Assembly: GCF_009379765.1 (NCBI RefSeq)
Contig: NZ_WHTD01000092.1
Coordinates: 1 to 32,407, forward strand
Length of the DNA stretch: 32,407 bases
Direction: 5' to 3'
Source of the DNA: Actinophytocola sp.
Lineage (GTDB): Bacteria; Actinomycetota; Actinomycetes; Mycobacteriales; Pseudonocardiaceae
In this document: one piece after another, positions 16,643 to 24,024 of the stretch
How the letters are laid out: each line of letters starts with the position of its first letter
Position numbering within the stretch: position 1 is the first letter of the stretch
The notes under the pieces: generated by a model
Databases searched by the model: none
Told to the model about the DNA's origin: nothing
The model's input: only the letters and a program-made list of their open reading frames with translations
Made by a program: the position numbers and the translations under genes

Positions 16643-18076
16643 TCAGAACTGGTAGTACAGGAAGGGGCTGAACGTGCCCGCGGCGGTCAGGACGGCCGCG
16701 TAGAACAAGCCGGCCGTCATGACGGTCACGCGTAGGACGTTCGCCGTTCGGGAGCGGGACGACTCGAGCATCGGGCCGGTCACGGGGTGGGCCGGCATGA
16801 AGACGATGCCCAGCGCGAGGAGCAGGATCACCAGGCGCTGGTTCGTGAACGCCTCCGCGACCACGTCGGTCGTCCCGGAGAAGTCCGGTAGCAGCATGTG
16901 GCCGATCATCGTCAGGGCCTGGGACATGTCGGTCGACCGGAAGAAGACCCAGCCGATCACCACCAGGAGCATCGTCAGGGCGCGCCGCGCCACCAGGTGG
17001 CGGGTACGCACAGGGGAGCGGTCCAGGTGGAAGCCGCGCTCGATGATCAGCAGGGCGCCGTGGTACATGCCCCACACCAGGAACGTCCAGTTCGCCCCGT
17101 GCCAGAAGCCCGTCAGCACGAACACCACGCAGAGGTTCCGATAGGTGCGCGCGCTGCCGTGCCGGTTGCCGCCCAGCGGGATGTACACGTAGTCGCGGAA
17201 CCAGCGGGACAGCGACATGTGCCAGCGGCGCCAGAACTCCGTCACCGTCACCGACGAGTACGGGCGGGCGAAGTTCTCCGGCAGCCGGAAGCCCAGCATC
17301 CGGCCCACGCCGATGGCCATGTCCGAGTAGCCCGAGAAGTCGAAGTACAGCTGCAGCGTGTACGTCAGCGCCCCCATCCACGCCACCGAGAACGTCATCT
17401 CGTCGTTCGGGGTCGAGAAGCACGCGTCGGCCAGCGGGCTGAGCGAGTCGGCGATGATGACCTTCTTGCACAGCCCCAGCGCGAACCGCGGGAAGCCTGC
17501 CGCGATGTCGTCGAGCCGGTGGGTGCGCTCCTGCGGCAGTTGGTCCGCGATCTCCCGGTAGCGCACGATCGGGCCCGCGATGAGCTGCGGGAACATCGAG
17601 ATGTACGTCGCGTAGGCCACGGGCTGGCGCAGCGGGGGTCTCTCCCCGCGGTAGATGTCCACGACGTAGGAGATGTTGTGGAACGTGTAGAAGGAGATCC
17701 CGATCGGCAGCAGCAGGTGCACCACCGGGAAGTCGCCGCCGAACAGCCGCGCGAAGCCGTCCAGCTGTTCGGTGAGGAAGCCGGCGTACTTCCAGATCAC
17801 GAGCGCCGTGACGTCGAAGACGATCACCGCGATCAGCAGGCCCCGCTTGCGCCGCTTCGCCAGCGCCCACTCGTCGGGCTCCAGTGCCTGCCCGGCGAGG
17901 AAGTTCACCACCATGCCGACGAGCAGCAGGATGACCGTCGGGCCGGCGCCGACCGTGTAGAAGACGAGGCTCGCCACCGCGACGATGCCGTTGCGCCAGC
18001 TGCGGGGACACAGCAGCACGAGCGCCAGCACGAGCGGCGTGAAAATCCACAGGAACAACGGGCTGGCGAACGACAT
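16643..18076 (-). CDS. MBOAT-family (AlgI-like) membrane O-acyltransferase
   Basis: The product is 477 aa. The start ATG at 18076 has GAGG 8 bases upstream. About ten to twelve hydrophobic helices are seen. Signature segments are the amphipathic LLLPIGISFYTFHNISYVVD, FPQLIAGPIVRY, FWRRWHMSLSRWFRDYVYIPLGG and the catalytic His in GFWHGANWTF. AlgI-type MBOATs move acetyl or other acyl groups across the membrane onto exopolysaccharide or wall polymers, usually with an SGNH/AlgX-type partner. No such partner is in the window; the next gene on the strand is the NlpC/P60-type hydrolase. It is divergent from the SRPBCC gene at 18173. A much longer open frame upstream is a GC-rich shadow. Confidence 0.93.
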   Translation of the reverse strand: MSFASPLFLWIFTPLVLALVLLCPRSWRNGIVAVASLVFYTVGAGPTVILLLVGMVVNFLAGQALEPDEWALAKRRKRGLLIAVIVFDVTALVIWKYAGFLTEQLDGFARLFGGDFPVVHLLLPIGISFYTFHNISYVVDIYRGERPPLRQPVAYATYISMFPQLIAGPIVRYREIADQLPQERTHRLDDIAAGFPRFALGLCKKVIIADSLSPLADACFSTPNDEMTFSVAWMGALTYTLQLYFDFSGYSDMAIGVGRMLGFRLPENFARPYSSVTVTEFWRRWHMSLSRWFRDYVYIPLGGNRHGSARTYRNLCVVFVLTGFWHGANWTFLVWGMYHGALLIIERGFHLDRSPVRTRHLVARRALTMLLVVIGWVFFRSTDMSQALTMIGHMLLPDFSGTTDVVAEAFTNQRLVILLLALGIVFMPAHPVTGPMLESSRSRTANVLRVTVMTAGLFYAAVLTAAGTFSPFLYYQF

Positions 18077-18172
18077 CCCTCTGACCTCACCTCCCCGACA
18101 AGGACGCCTGACCCTATCCGAGTCGTTCGCGCCCACCAGCCCGTACGCCGTGGCCCGGTAGATTCGAGGAGG

Positions 18173-18592
18173 ATGACTCTTCTCACCCGAATCGTCCCGT
18201 TCGACACCGGGTCCGTCTTCGCCGCCTGGACCGACCCGGACGTCTTCGCCCGTTGGGCCGGACCCGACGGCTACGACGTGCCCCGCGACCTCGTCACCAT
18301 CGACCCGCGCGTCGGCGGCCGGTACGACTACTGCTTGGTCCGGGACGGCGAGCGGTACTGGCTGCGCAACGAGATCACCGAGCTGCGCCCGCCCGGGCTC
18401 CTCGCGTTCGTCTCGGACCCGATGCCCGAGTATGGCGTCCCGGACCCGGTCACCACCCGGGTGGAGCTCGAGGAAACAGCCGACGGCACGCGCCTCACGC
18501 TGCACCGCCCGTACCCGCCGGAGCGCCTCGAGAGTGCCCGAGCCGGCTGGAGCGCCTCGATCGACAAGCTCGAGACCGTTCTCGGAACCTGA
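18173..18592 (+). CDS. SRPBCC/AHSA1-like domain protein
   Basis: The product is 139 aa from ATG 18173, immediately after AGGAGG (very close spacing). It is a single START/Bet v1-like domain. Family features are VFAAWTDPDVFARWAGPDG near the N terminus, the DPRVGGRYDY strand, RNEITELRPPGLLAFV, and a C-terminal helix SARAGWSASIDKLETVL. This pattern matches the AHSA1-like (activator of Hsp90 ATPase homologue) group, common in actinomycetes and of mostly unknown ligand. It begins the plus-strand cluster that includes a sigma factor and a second SRPBCC gene; the gap to the next gene is 69 bases. Confidence 0.85.
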   Translation: MTLLTRIVPFDTGSVFAAWTDPDVFARWAGPDGYDVPRDLVTIDPRVGGRYDYCLVRDGERYWLRNEITELRPPGLLAFVSDPMPEYGVPDPVTTRVELEETADGTRLTLHRPYPPERLESARAGWSASIDKLETVLGT

Positions 18593-18661
18593 CCGCGCGG
18601 CGCGTTGTGAGTGTCCAGGGTCACGTGGAACCTTTCCCGCTGGTGCCGCCCTCTTGGGGGC

Positions 18662-20107
18662 ATGACGAACGTTGCGTCGCCGCGGGAGATTTCTGCTCGC
18701 GCGGCTGACCCCGTGTCGCGGACGACGTCGACCGAGCGCGGGCTCGGGATCGCGTTCGCGGCTGTACTGCTGGTGGACGCCTGTTTCCACCTGTGCTGGT
18801 CGACCGGGGCCGGCTGGCCGGCGGCGGACGAGTACTCCCTGTCGCTCGCGGTCCTCGGCTTCGGCGTCGACTTCCGGCCCGGCACACTGATTCCGCTCGC
18901 CCTGCTGCTCGGCGCCGGCGCCGGGGTGGTGCTGGCCCGGGCGCTGCTGGGTCGCCGGCACCGGTTCGGCGCGCTCTGGCAGGCCGGCGCCGCGGTGGTC
19001 ACCGCCGGCGTGCTGCTCCGCGGTCTGCTCGGCCTGGTCTGGGCGGTTCCGGCCACAGGCCACGTCCCCGGCGCGTTCTACTGGACCAACGTGCTCGTCT
19101 ACACCCCGCTGTGCCTCGCGCTGGCCGCCGCCGGGCTCCGCCTCCTGCGGCCCGCCGAACGGCGCCGGCCGGTCGATCGGGCGGCCGCTCTCGGGATGCC
19201 CGTGGTCCTGGTCGCGGCCTTGCTGTTCGGCTCGTACGGCCTGGCGCCCGGGGCCGAGGACGGCTACCCCCCGGATCGCCAGCTCGTCGGGACTGCGTCG
19301 CGGTACGTCGACACCCCGCTGGCCCGGTTCCACTTCGTCCGCGAGGGGCAGGGCCCGCCGGTCGTGCTGCTGTCCCCCGGCGCGTCGTGGGTCGCTGCCT
19401 GGATGCCGGAGATCCGGGCGCTCTCGGCCACGCACACGGTGTACGCCGTCGACCTTCCCGGCCAGGGCTTCACGCGGCTGCACGACCGTGACTTCGTGTT
19501 CGACCTCGACGGGATGACCACGGCCGTCGGCACGTTCCTGGACGCCGTCCACGTCGACCGGGCGGCATTGGCAGGGAACTCGTGGAGCGGCGGCTGGGCG
19601 CTCGCCTTCGCCCAGCGCCACCCCGAACGAGTCTCGCGGCTGCTGCTGCTCGCGCCGTCCGGTCTGCACCGCCCGGATCCGCTCGGTTGGGAGCTGCTCA
19701 AGCTGCCGCTGGTCGGGCGGACCCTCGCCCAGCTGGGCGCGATGAGCCGGGCCACCCAGGAGTCCGCGTTGCGCGACCTGTTCGTGCACCAGGACGCGCT
19801 GACCCCTGGCCTCGTCGAGAGCTTCTACGCCACGAACACCTTCCCCGACAACGTGCGCTCGATGTACGAGCTCGAAGCCGGGTTGGACTGGGCCCCTGTC
19901 GAACGGGCGCTCCCGGTCATCCGGCAGCCGACCCTCGTGCTGTGGGGGCGGCAGGACACGGTGCTGCCGGTGGATGACGCCGCGGTGTTCGGCGCCCGGC
20001 TGCCCGACGCGACGGTCCACGTCCTCGACGGTTGCGGGCACGCGCTGACCCTCGACTGCCCGGAGCCGGTGTCCGCGCTGATGGAAGGCTTCCTGGGTGA
20101 CCAGTGA
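18662..20107 (+). CDS. DUF3995-alpha/beta hydrolase fusion protein
   Basis: The product is 481 aa from ATG 18662 (GGGGG just upstream; a GTG at 18611 is an alternative). The N-terminal about 200 residues contain four hydrophobic helices. They also carry the pattern FHLCWSTGAGWPAADEY ... RPGTLIPLALLLGAG, which I recognise as DUF3995-like. The C-terminal about 260 residues form an alpha/beta hydrolase: nucleophile Ser307 in GNSWSGG, acid in LVLWGRQDTVLP, and His in GCGHALTLDCPEPV. The hydrolase domain should project from the membrane; which side is not determined. Its stop overlaps the GTG of the sigma gene by 11 bases, so it is coupled to the regulator. I am sure of the hydrolase and less sure of the DUF3995 name. 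Confidence 0.85.
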   Translation: MTNVASPREISARAADPVSRTTSTERGLGIAFAAVLLVDACFHLCWSTGAGWPAADEYSLSLAVLGFGVDFRPGTLIPLALLLGAGAGVVLARALLGRRHRFGALWQAGAAVVTAGVLLRGLLGLVWAVPATGHVPGAFYWTNVLVYTPLCLALAAAGLRLLRPAERRRPVDRAAALGMPVVLVAALLFGSYGLAPGAEDGYPPDRQLVGTASRYVDTPLARFHFVREGQGPPVVLLSPGASWVAAWMPEIRALSATHTVYAVDLPGQGFTRLHDRDFVFDLDGMTTAVGTFLDAVHVDRAALAGNSWSGGWALAFAQRHPERVSRLLLLAPSGLHRPDPLGWELLKLPLVGRTLAQLGAMSRATQESALRDLFVHQDALTPGLVESFYATNTFPDNVRSMYELEAGLDWAPVERALPVIRQPTLVLWGRQDTVLPVDDAAVFGARLPDATVHVLDGCGHALTLDCPEPVSALMEGFLGDQ

Positions 20108-20617
20108 GCTGCCGGTCGACCGGGCCGCGGACCTGGTCCGCGCGGCGCAACGCGGGGACACCCTGGCGATCGGGGAACTGATCGACCTGCTGGACCCGTA
20201 CGTCGGGCGGATCTGCGGATCCGTCGCCCTCGACGCGGGCGCGGACGCCGCCCAGGACACCTTGATGATCGTCCTGCGGCGGCTGCCCGACCTGGAGCAC
20301 CCGCGGGCGTTGTACGGCTGGGTGCGCACGATCGCGGTCCGCGAGGCGGTGCGCTACGCGCAGCGGACCGAGCGGACCACCCCCGTCGACGCCGCGCGGC
20401 TGGCCGCCGTGCCCGAGCCGGGGGACCGTTGCTGGCCAGCGACATCCGCGACGTGCTCCGCCGGCTCAGCCCGCGGCACCGGGCCGTGCTCGTCCTGCGG
20501 GATCTGCACGGTCTGGACGAGGAGAGCGCCGCCGAGGTGCTCTCCGTGCCCACCGGAACCGTCAAGTCCAGGCTGCACCGGGCACGGGCAGCGTTCAAGA
20601 AAGCGTGGACCTCATGA
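20097..20617 (+). pseudogene. ECF-type RNA polymerase sigma factor interrupted by a -1 frameshift
   Basis: Two frames together encode a sigma factor of about 173 aa. From GTG 20097 the first frame gives sigma region 2 (AADLVRAAQRGDTLAIGEL ... AQDTLMIVLRRLPDL ... LYGWVRTIAVREAVRY). Around 20420-20428 homology moves to another frame, which gives region 4 (VLRRLSPRHRAVLVLRDLHGLDEESAAEVL ... GTVKSRLHRARAAFKK), ending at TGA 20617. The switch occurs at a run of five G (20420-20424). Six G would restore one frame (E-P-G-G-P-L-L). The first frame otherwise runs on without homology to about 21038. The region-4 stop overlaps the next start as ATGA, showing that frame is the ancestral one. This is a recent mutation, a sequencing error or, less likely, programmed slippage. 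No anti-sigma gene is visible. Confidence 0.85.
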
Positions 20618-21090
20618 CCGCACAGTCTCCGACGCAATGGCCGACCACGGGCCTCGACCCGGTACAGCGCCTGCGCGCGGCCGCGGCCGGCGTGCGCGGC
20701 GCCGCGGTGACCGAGCGCGTCGTCCCGGCCGAGTTCGCCACGGTGTGGGCGATGCTGACCGACTTCGAGGACGGCTTCACCCGGATCCAGCCCGACATGC
20801 GCGACGTCGAGGTCGCCGAGCGGGCCGGCGACCGGGTTGTGCTGCGCGCGGTGAGCCGCCGCGGGCTCCGCGCCAGGCTCGTCGGCGTGCACCGGCCGGG
20901 CTGGTGCTGGCTGCAGAGCCGGTTCCTCGTCATCGCGATGGCCGCCGCGCCGGAGCCCGCCGGGGGCACCCGGGTGGCGCTCACCGGGGGTGTGCGCGTG
21001 CCACGCCGCCCGGCGATCGTCCCGATCGGGGTCCGTAGGGAGTCGACCCGCTCCCTCGACCGGCTCGAGCGGTTGCTCGGGCCCGCGTGA
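20614..21090 (+). CDS. SRPBCC family protein
   Basis: The product is 158 aa from ATG 20614, overlapping the sigma-factor stop by 4 bases (ATGA); a GTG three codons upstream is possible. An N-terminal basic segment precedes a polyketide-cyclase/START-like fold (AAVTERVVPAEFATVWAMLTDFEDGFTRIQPD ... VVLRAVSRRGLRARLVGVHRPGWCWLQS ... GGTRVALTGGVRV). No catalytic residues can be assigned. It is probably expressed with the sigma factor. Its TGA directly abuts the rlmB stop on the other strand (shared TGATCA), leaving no intergenic DNA. Confidence 0.8.
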   Translation: MTAQSPTQWPTTGLDPVQRLRAAAAGVRGAAVTERVVPAEFATVWAMLTDFEDGFTRIQPDMRDVEVAERAGDRVVLRAVSRRGLRARLVGVHRPGWCWLQSRFLVIAMAAAPEPAGGTRVALTGGVRVPRRPAIVPIGVRRESTRSLDRLERLLGPA

Positions 21091-22047
21091 TCAGGTGCGG
21101 CCGGCGATCCTGCGGCGGCGGGCCACCTCGGCCAGTACCACCCCGGCCGCCACCGAGGCGTTCAGCGACTCCACCCCGGCCGCCATCGGGATCGACACCG
21201 TCTCGTCGCAGGCCTCGCGGACCAGGCGGGACAGGCCCCGGCCCTCCGAGCCGACCACCACGACCAGCGGCGACGTCGCCAGCGACAGGCCGTCGACGGT
21301 GACCGAACCGTCCGCGTCCAGACCGACGATCATCATCCCCGCCTCGGCGTAGGTACGCAGGGTCCGGGTGAGGTTGGTCGCCAGGGCCACCGGCAGCTTC
21401 GCCGCGGTGCCGGCCGACGTCCGCCACGCCACCGCCGTCACACCCGCGCTGCGCCGCTGCGGCAGCAGCACCCCGTTCGCGCCGAACGCGGCCGCCGAGC
21501 GGATCACCGCGCCCAGGTTCCGCGGGTCGGTCACCCCGTCGAGGGCCACCAGCAGCGGCGGCTCCGGCGACTCCGCGGCCGCGTCCAGGAGGTCGTCCGG
21601 GTGCGCGTACTCGAACGGCGGCATCTGCAGCGACAGCCCCTGGTGCAGCGCCCCGCCGGTGAGCCGGTCGAGCTCGGGCTTCGCCACCTCGAGCACGGAG
21701 ATCCCGCGGTCGGCCGCCAGCCGCACGGCCTCGCTCACCCGATCGTCCGCGTCGATGCCCACCTGCACGTACAGGGCGGTGGCCGGCACGTCCGCGCGCA
21801 GGCACTCCACCACGGGGTTGCGCCCGGCGACGAGCTCCGCGGTCGGCTTGTCCTTCGACCGGCGCTGCGCGGCGTTCGCCTGCGCGGTGGCGCGGCGCTG
21901 GGCCGGATGACCGGGCCGCATGGTCGCGCGCGGCGTCGGGCCCTTGCCCTCCAGGCTCTTGGCCCGCTGGCCGCCGGAGCCGACGACCGCCCCCTTCTTC
22001 GTGCCGGTCTTGCGGATCGCGCCCCGGCGTTTGGAGTTTCCAGCCAC
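21091..22047 (-). CDS. rlmB: 23S rRNA (guanosine-2'-O-)-methyltransferase RlmB (SpoU/TrmH family)
   Basis: The product is 318 aa from GTG 22047, one base after the cysS stop, with AAGGA 8 bases upstream. A basic, disordered N-terminal tail of about 65 residues is followed by a SpoU substrate-binding domain (AGRNPVVECLRA). The SPOUT methyltransferase domain has motif 1 DGVTDPRNLGAVIRSA, motif 2 VVVGSEGRGLSRLV and motif 3 IPMAAGVESLNASVAAGV. Family members 2'-O-methylate a guanosine in 23S rRNA (G2251 in E. coli) using SAM. It is the last gene of the carD operon. Confidence 0.94.
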   Translation of the reverse strand: MAGNSKRRGAIRKTGTKKGAVVGSGGQRAKSLEGKGPTPRATMRPGHPAQRRATAQANAAQRRSKDKPTAELVAGRNPVVECLRADVPATALYVQVGIDADDRVSEAVRLAADRGISVLEVAKPELDRLTGGALHQGLSLQMPPFEYAHPDDLLDAAAESPEPPLLVALDGVTDPRNLGAVIRSAAAFGANGVLLPQRRSAGVTAVAWRTSAGTAAKLPVALATNLTRTLRTYAEAGMMIVGLDADGSVTVDGLSLATSPLVVVVGSEGRGLSRLVREACDETVSIPMAAGVESLNASVAAGVVLAEVARRRRIAGRT

Positions 22048-22048
22048 G

Positions 22049-23434
22049 TCAGCTGTCCTTAAATGTCCACTGTGGACCATCGGGGGTGTCCTCGATAGTG
22101 ATGCCGGCGGCCAGCAGCCTGTCCCGGATCGAGTCGGCGGCGGAGAAGTCCCGCGCCTTGCGCGCCTGCTGGCGTTCCTCGAGCAGCTCGCCGACCAGCG
22201 CCTCGAGCGCCGCTGCGGCCGAATTGTCCACTGTGGACGAAGAGGCCCAGTCGGGCGGGTCGAGGCCCAGCACGTCCAGCTGGGCGCGGACCGTCGCGGC
22301 CGACGATCGGGCGCCCGCGTCGTCGGCGGCGTCCATCGCGGTGAAGCCGGCCCGCACGGTGGTGTGCACGGCGGCGAGTGCCGCGGGCGTGCCCAGGTCG
22401 TCGTCCATGGCCGCGGTGAACTCGGGACCGACGGCGCCGGGCTCGACCGACCCGGTGCGCGCGGCCACCTTCTGCACGAACGACTCGATCCGCTGATAGG
22501 CGCGCACGGACTCCTCGAGCGCCGGCAGCGAGTACTCGATGGTCGACCGGTAGTGCGGCGCCACGAGGTAGTACCGCAGCTCCTGCGCGCGCACCTTGCG
22601 CACCATCTCCGGGATCGACACGACGTTGCTGAGCGACTTCGACATCTTCTCGCCGGCCATGCCCACGATCCCGTTGTGCATCCAGTACCGCGCGAACCCG
22701 TAGCCGGCCGCGCGGGACTGCGCCAGCTCGTTCTCGTGGTGCGGGAACACGAGGTCGAGCCCGCCGCCGTGGACGTCGAACTCGCCGCCGAGGTAGGCGA
22801 GCGCCATCGCCGAGCACTCCAGGTGCCAGCCCGGCCGCCCGGGCCCCCACGGCGTCGGCCACGACGGCTCACCGGCGCGGGCGCCCTTCCACAGCGTGAA
22901 GTCACGCGGGTCGCGCTTGCCCGCTGCGGCCGACTCGCCCTGCTGGACCTCGTCGAGCTTCTGACCGGACAGCGCGCCGTAGTCGGCGTAGGAGCGCACC
23001 GCGAAGTACACGTCGCCGGCCGCCGCGTAGGCGTGGCCGCCGTCGACGAGCTGCTGGATCATGTCGATCATCTGGGTGACATGCCCGGTGGCCCGCGGCG
23101 CGATCGACGCGGGCAGTACGCCGAGCGTCGCGTAGGCCGAGTCGAACTCGCGCTCGTAGAGGGCCGACCACTCCCACCACTCACGGTCGTTCGCGGCCGC
23201 CTTGGTGAGGATCTTGTCGTCGATGTCCGTGACGTTGCGCACGAGCGTGACCGCGGAACCCTGGTGGGTGAGCCACCGGCGCAGCACGTCGTAGTTCAGC
23301 GCGCCCCTCATGTGCCCGATGTGCGGCGGTCCCTGCGGCGTGGGCCCACACACGTAGATCGACGCCGTTCCGTGCCGCACGGGATGGAACTCCCGCACGC
23401 TCCGGCTCGCGCTGTCGAACAGGTGCAGACTCAC
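22049..23434 (-). CDS. cysS: Cysteinyl-tRNA synthetase
   Basis: The product is 461 aa from GTG 23434, with GAGGGG 5 bases upstream; longer in-frame extensions do not resemble the family. It charges tRNA-Cys. Class I motifs are HIGH at 38-41 and KMSKS at 263-267. Zinc ligands are Cys29 (YVCGPT), a Cys in WHLECSAMA, and the HHENE group in FPHHENELAQ. The DALR/anticodon-binding domain and a helical tail (LEERQQARKARDFSAADSIRDRL) complete the protein. KMSKS and full length argue against the MshC paralogue. Two copies of GTCCACTGTGGAC lie in its 3' part, encoded with rare Thr codon ACA. Confidence 0.96.
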   Translation of the reverse strand: MSLHLFDSASRSVREFHPVRHGTASIYVCGPTPQGPPHIGHMRGALNYDVLRRWLTHQGSAVTLVRNVTDIDDKILTKAAANDREWWEWSALYEREFDSAYATLGVLPASIAPRATGHVTQMIDMIQQLVDGGHAYAAAGDVYFAVRSYADYGALSGQKLDEVQQGESAAAGKRDPRDFTLWKGARAGEPSWPTPWGPGRPGWHLECSAMALAYLGGEFDVHGGGLDLVFPHHENELAQSRAAGYGFARYWMHNGIVGMAGEKMSKSLSNVVSIPEMVRKVRAQELRYYLVAPHYRSTIEYSLPALEESVRAYQRIESFVQKVAARTGSVEPGAVGPEFTAAMDDDLGTPAALAAVHTTVRAGFTAMDAADDAGARSSAATVRAQLDVLGLDPPDWASSSTVDNSAAAALEALVGELLEERQQARKARDFSAADSIRDRLLAAGITIEDTPDGPQWTFKDS

Positions 23435-23550
23435 GACAGCCCCTCGCAGGCTCGGTGCGGCCGCTCGCGGTGACCCCGTGACATCGGTTCGCTCGCAAGC
23501 TCGCTCACGGTTCTCTCTTTCTGATGGGACCGCTGGTGAGGACTGAAAGA

Positions 23551-24024
23551 CTAGTCGCGGGGAACCAGACACGCGGTCGCGACCGCCGCGACGCCCTCGC
23601 CGCGGCCGGTGAGACCCAGCCCGTCGGTGGTGGTACCGGACACCGAGACCGGTCCGCCGAGCGCGGCCGAGAGCACCCGCTCGGCCTCCGCGCGCCGCGT
23701 GCCGATCTTGGGTGCGTTGCCGATGACCTGGACCGCGGCGTTGCCCAGCAGGTAGCCGGCCGCCTCGACGCGGGAGCGCACCTCGGCCAGCAGCTCGACG
23801 CCGTGCGCGCCCGACCAGCTCGGGTCGCCGGTGCCGAACACCGCGCCCAGGTCGCCGAGCCCGGCCGCGGACAGCAGCGCGTCGCACAGGGCGTGCGCGG
23901 CGGCGTCGCCGTCCGAGTGCCCGGCGCAGCCGTCGACGCCGTCCCAGCGCAGCCCGGCGATCCAGCACTCCCGGCCGGTCTCGACCGGGTGGACGTCGGT
24001 GCCGATGCCGACCCTGGGGATCAC
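23551..24024 (-). CDS. ispF: 2-C-methyl-D-erythritol 2,4-cyclodiphosphate synthase IspF
   Basis: The product is 157 aa from GTG 24024, overlapping the ispD stop by 4 bases (GTGA). It converts CDP-ME-2-phosphate to MEcPP, releasing CMP, in the MEP isoprenoid pathway. Zinc ligands are Asp10 and His12 (GTDVHP) and His36 (GHSDGD). The SWSGAHGVELL region, NAPKIGTRR and TTTDGLGLTGRGEGVAA signature are intact. The length is usual for the trimeric enzyme. A 116-base gap separates it from cysS, containing a pyrimidine run and a GCGAGC direct repeat on the minus strand. Confidence 0.96.
   Translation of the reverse strand: MIPRVGIGTDVHPVETGRECWIAGLRWDGVDGCAGHSDGDAAAHALCDALLSAAGLGDLGAVFGTGDPSWSGAHGVELLAEVRSRVEAAGYLLGNAAVQVIGNAPKIGTRRAEAERVLSAALGGPVSVSGTTTDGLGLTGRGEGVAAVATACLVPRD

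Noticed and set aside
18077..20329. Open minus-strand frame extending the MBOAT gene to a 1228-residue protein.
   Set aside because: The extension is antisense to two well-supported genes, has Arg/Gln/His-rich shadow composition, and the MBOAT signature starts at ATG 18076 with a ribosome site.
20617..21038. Read-through of the sigma-factor first frame giving a 313-aa protein.
   Set aside because: Beyond about 20425 it is a shadow of region 4 and of the SRPBCC gene; no recognisable domain.
21085..21096. Shared TGATCA formed by two abutting stop codons.
   Set aside because: Real, but it only reflects tight convergent packing; no function is implied.
22048..22905. Extension of rlmB to about 604 aa.
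   Set aside because: It is an out-of-frame reading of cysS; RlmB begins at GTG 22047 directly after the cysS stop.
23435..23968. N-terminal extension making cysS about 639 aa.
   Set aside because: The extension is an out-of-frame shadow of ispF; CysS homology begins at GTG 23434 behind GAGGGG.
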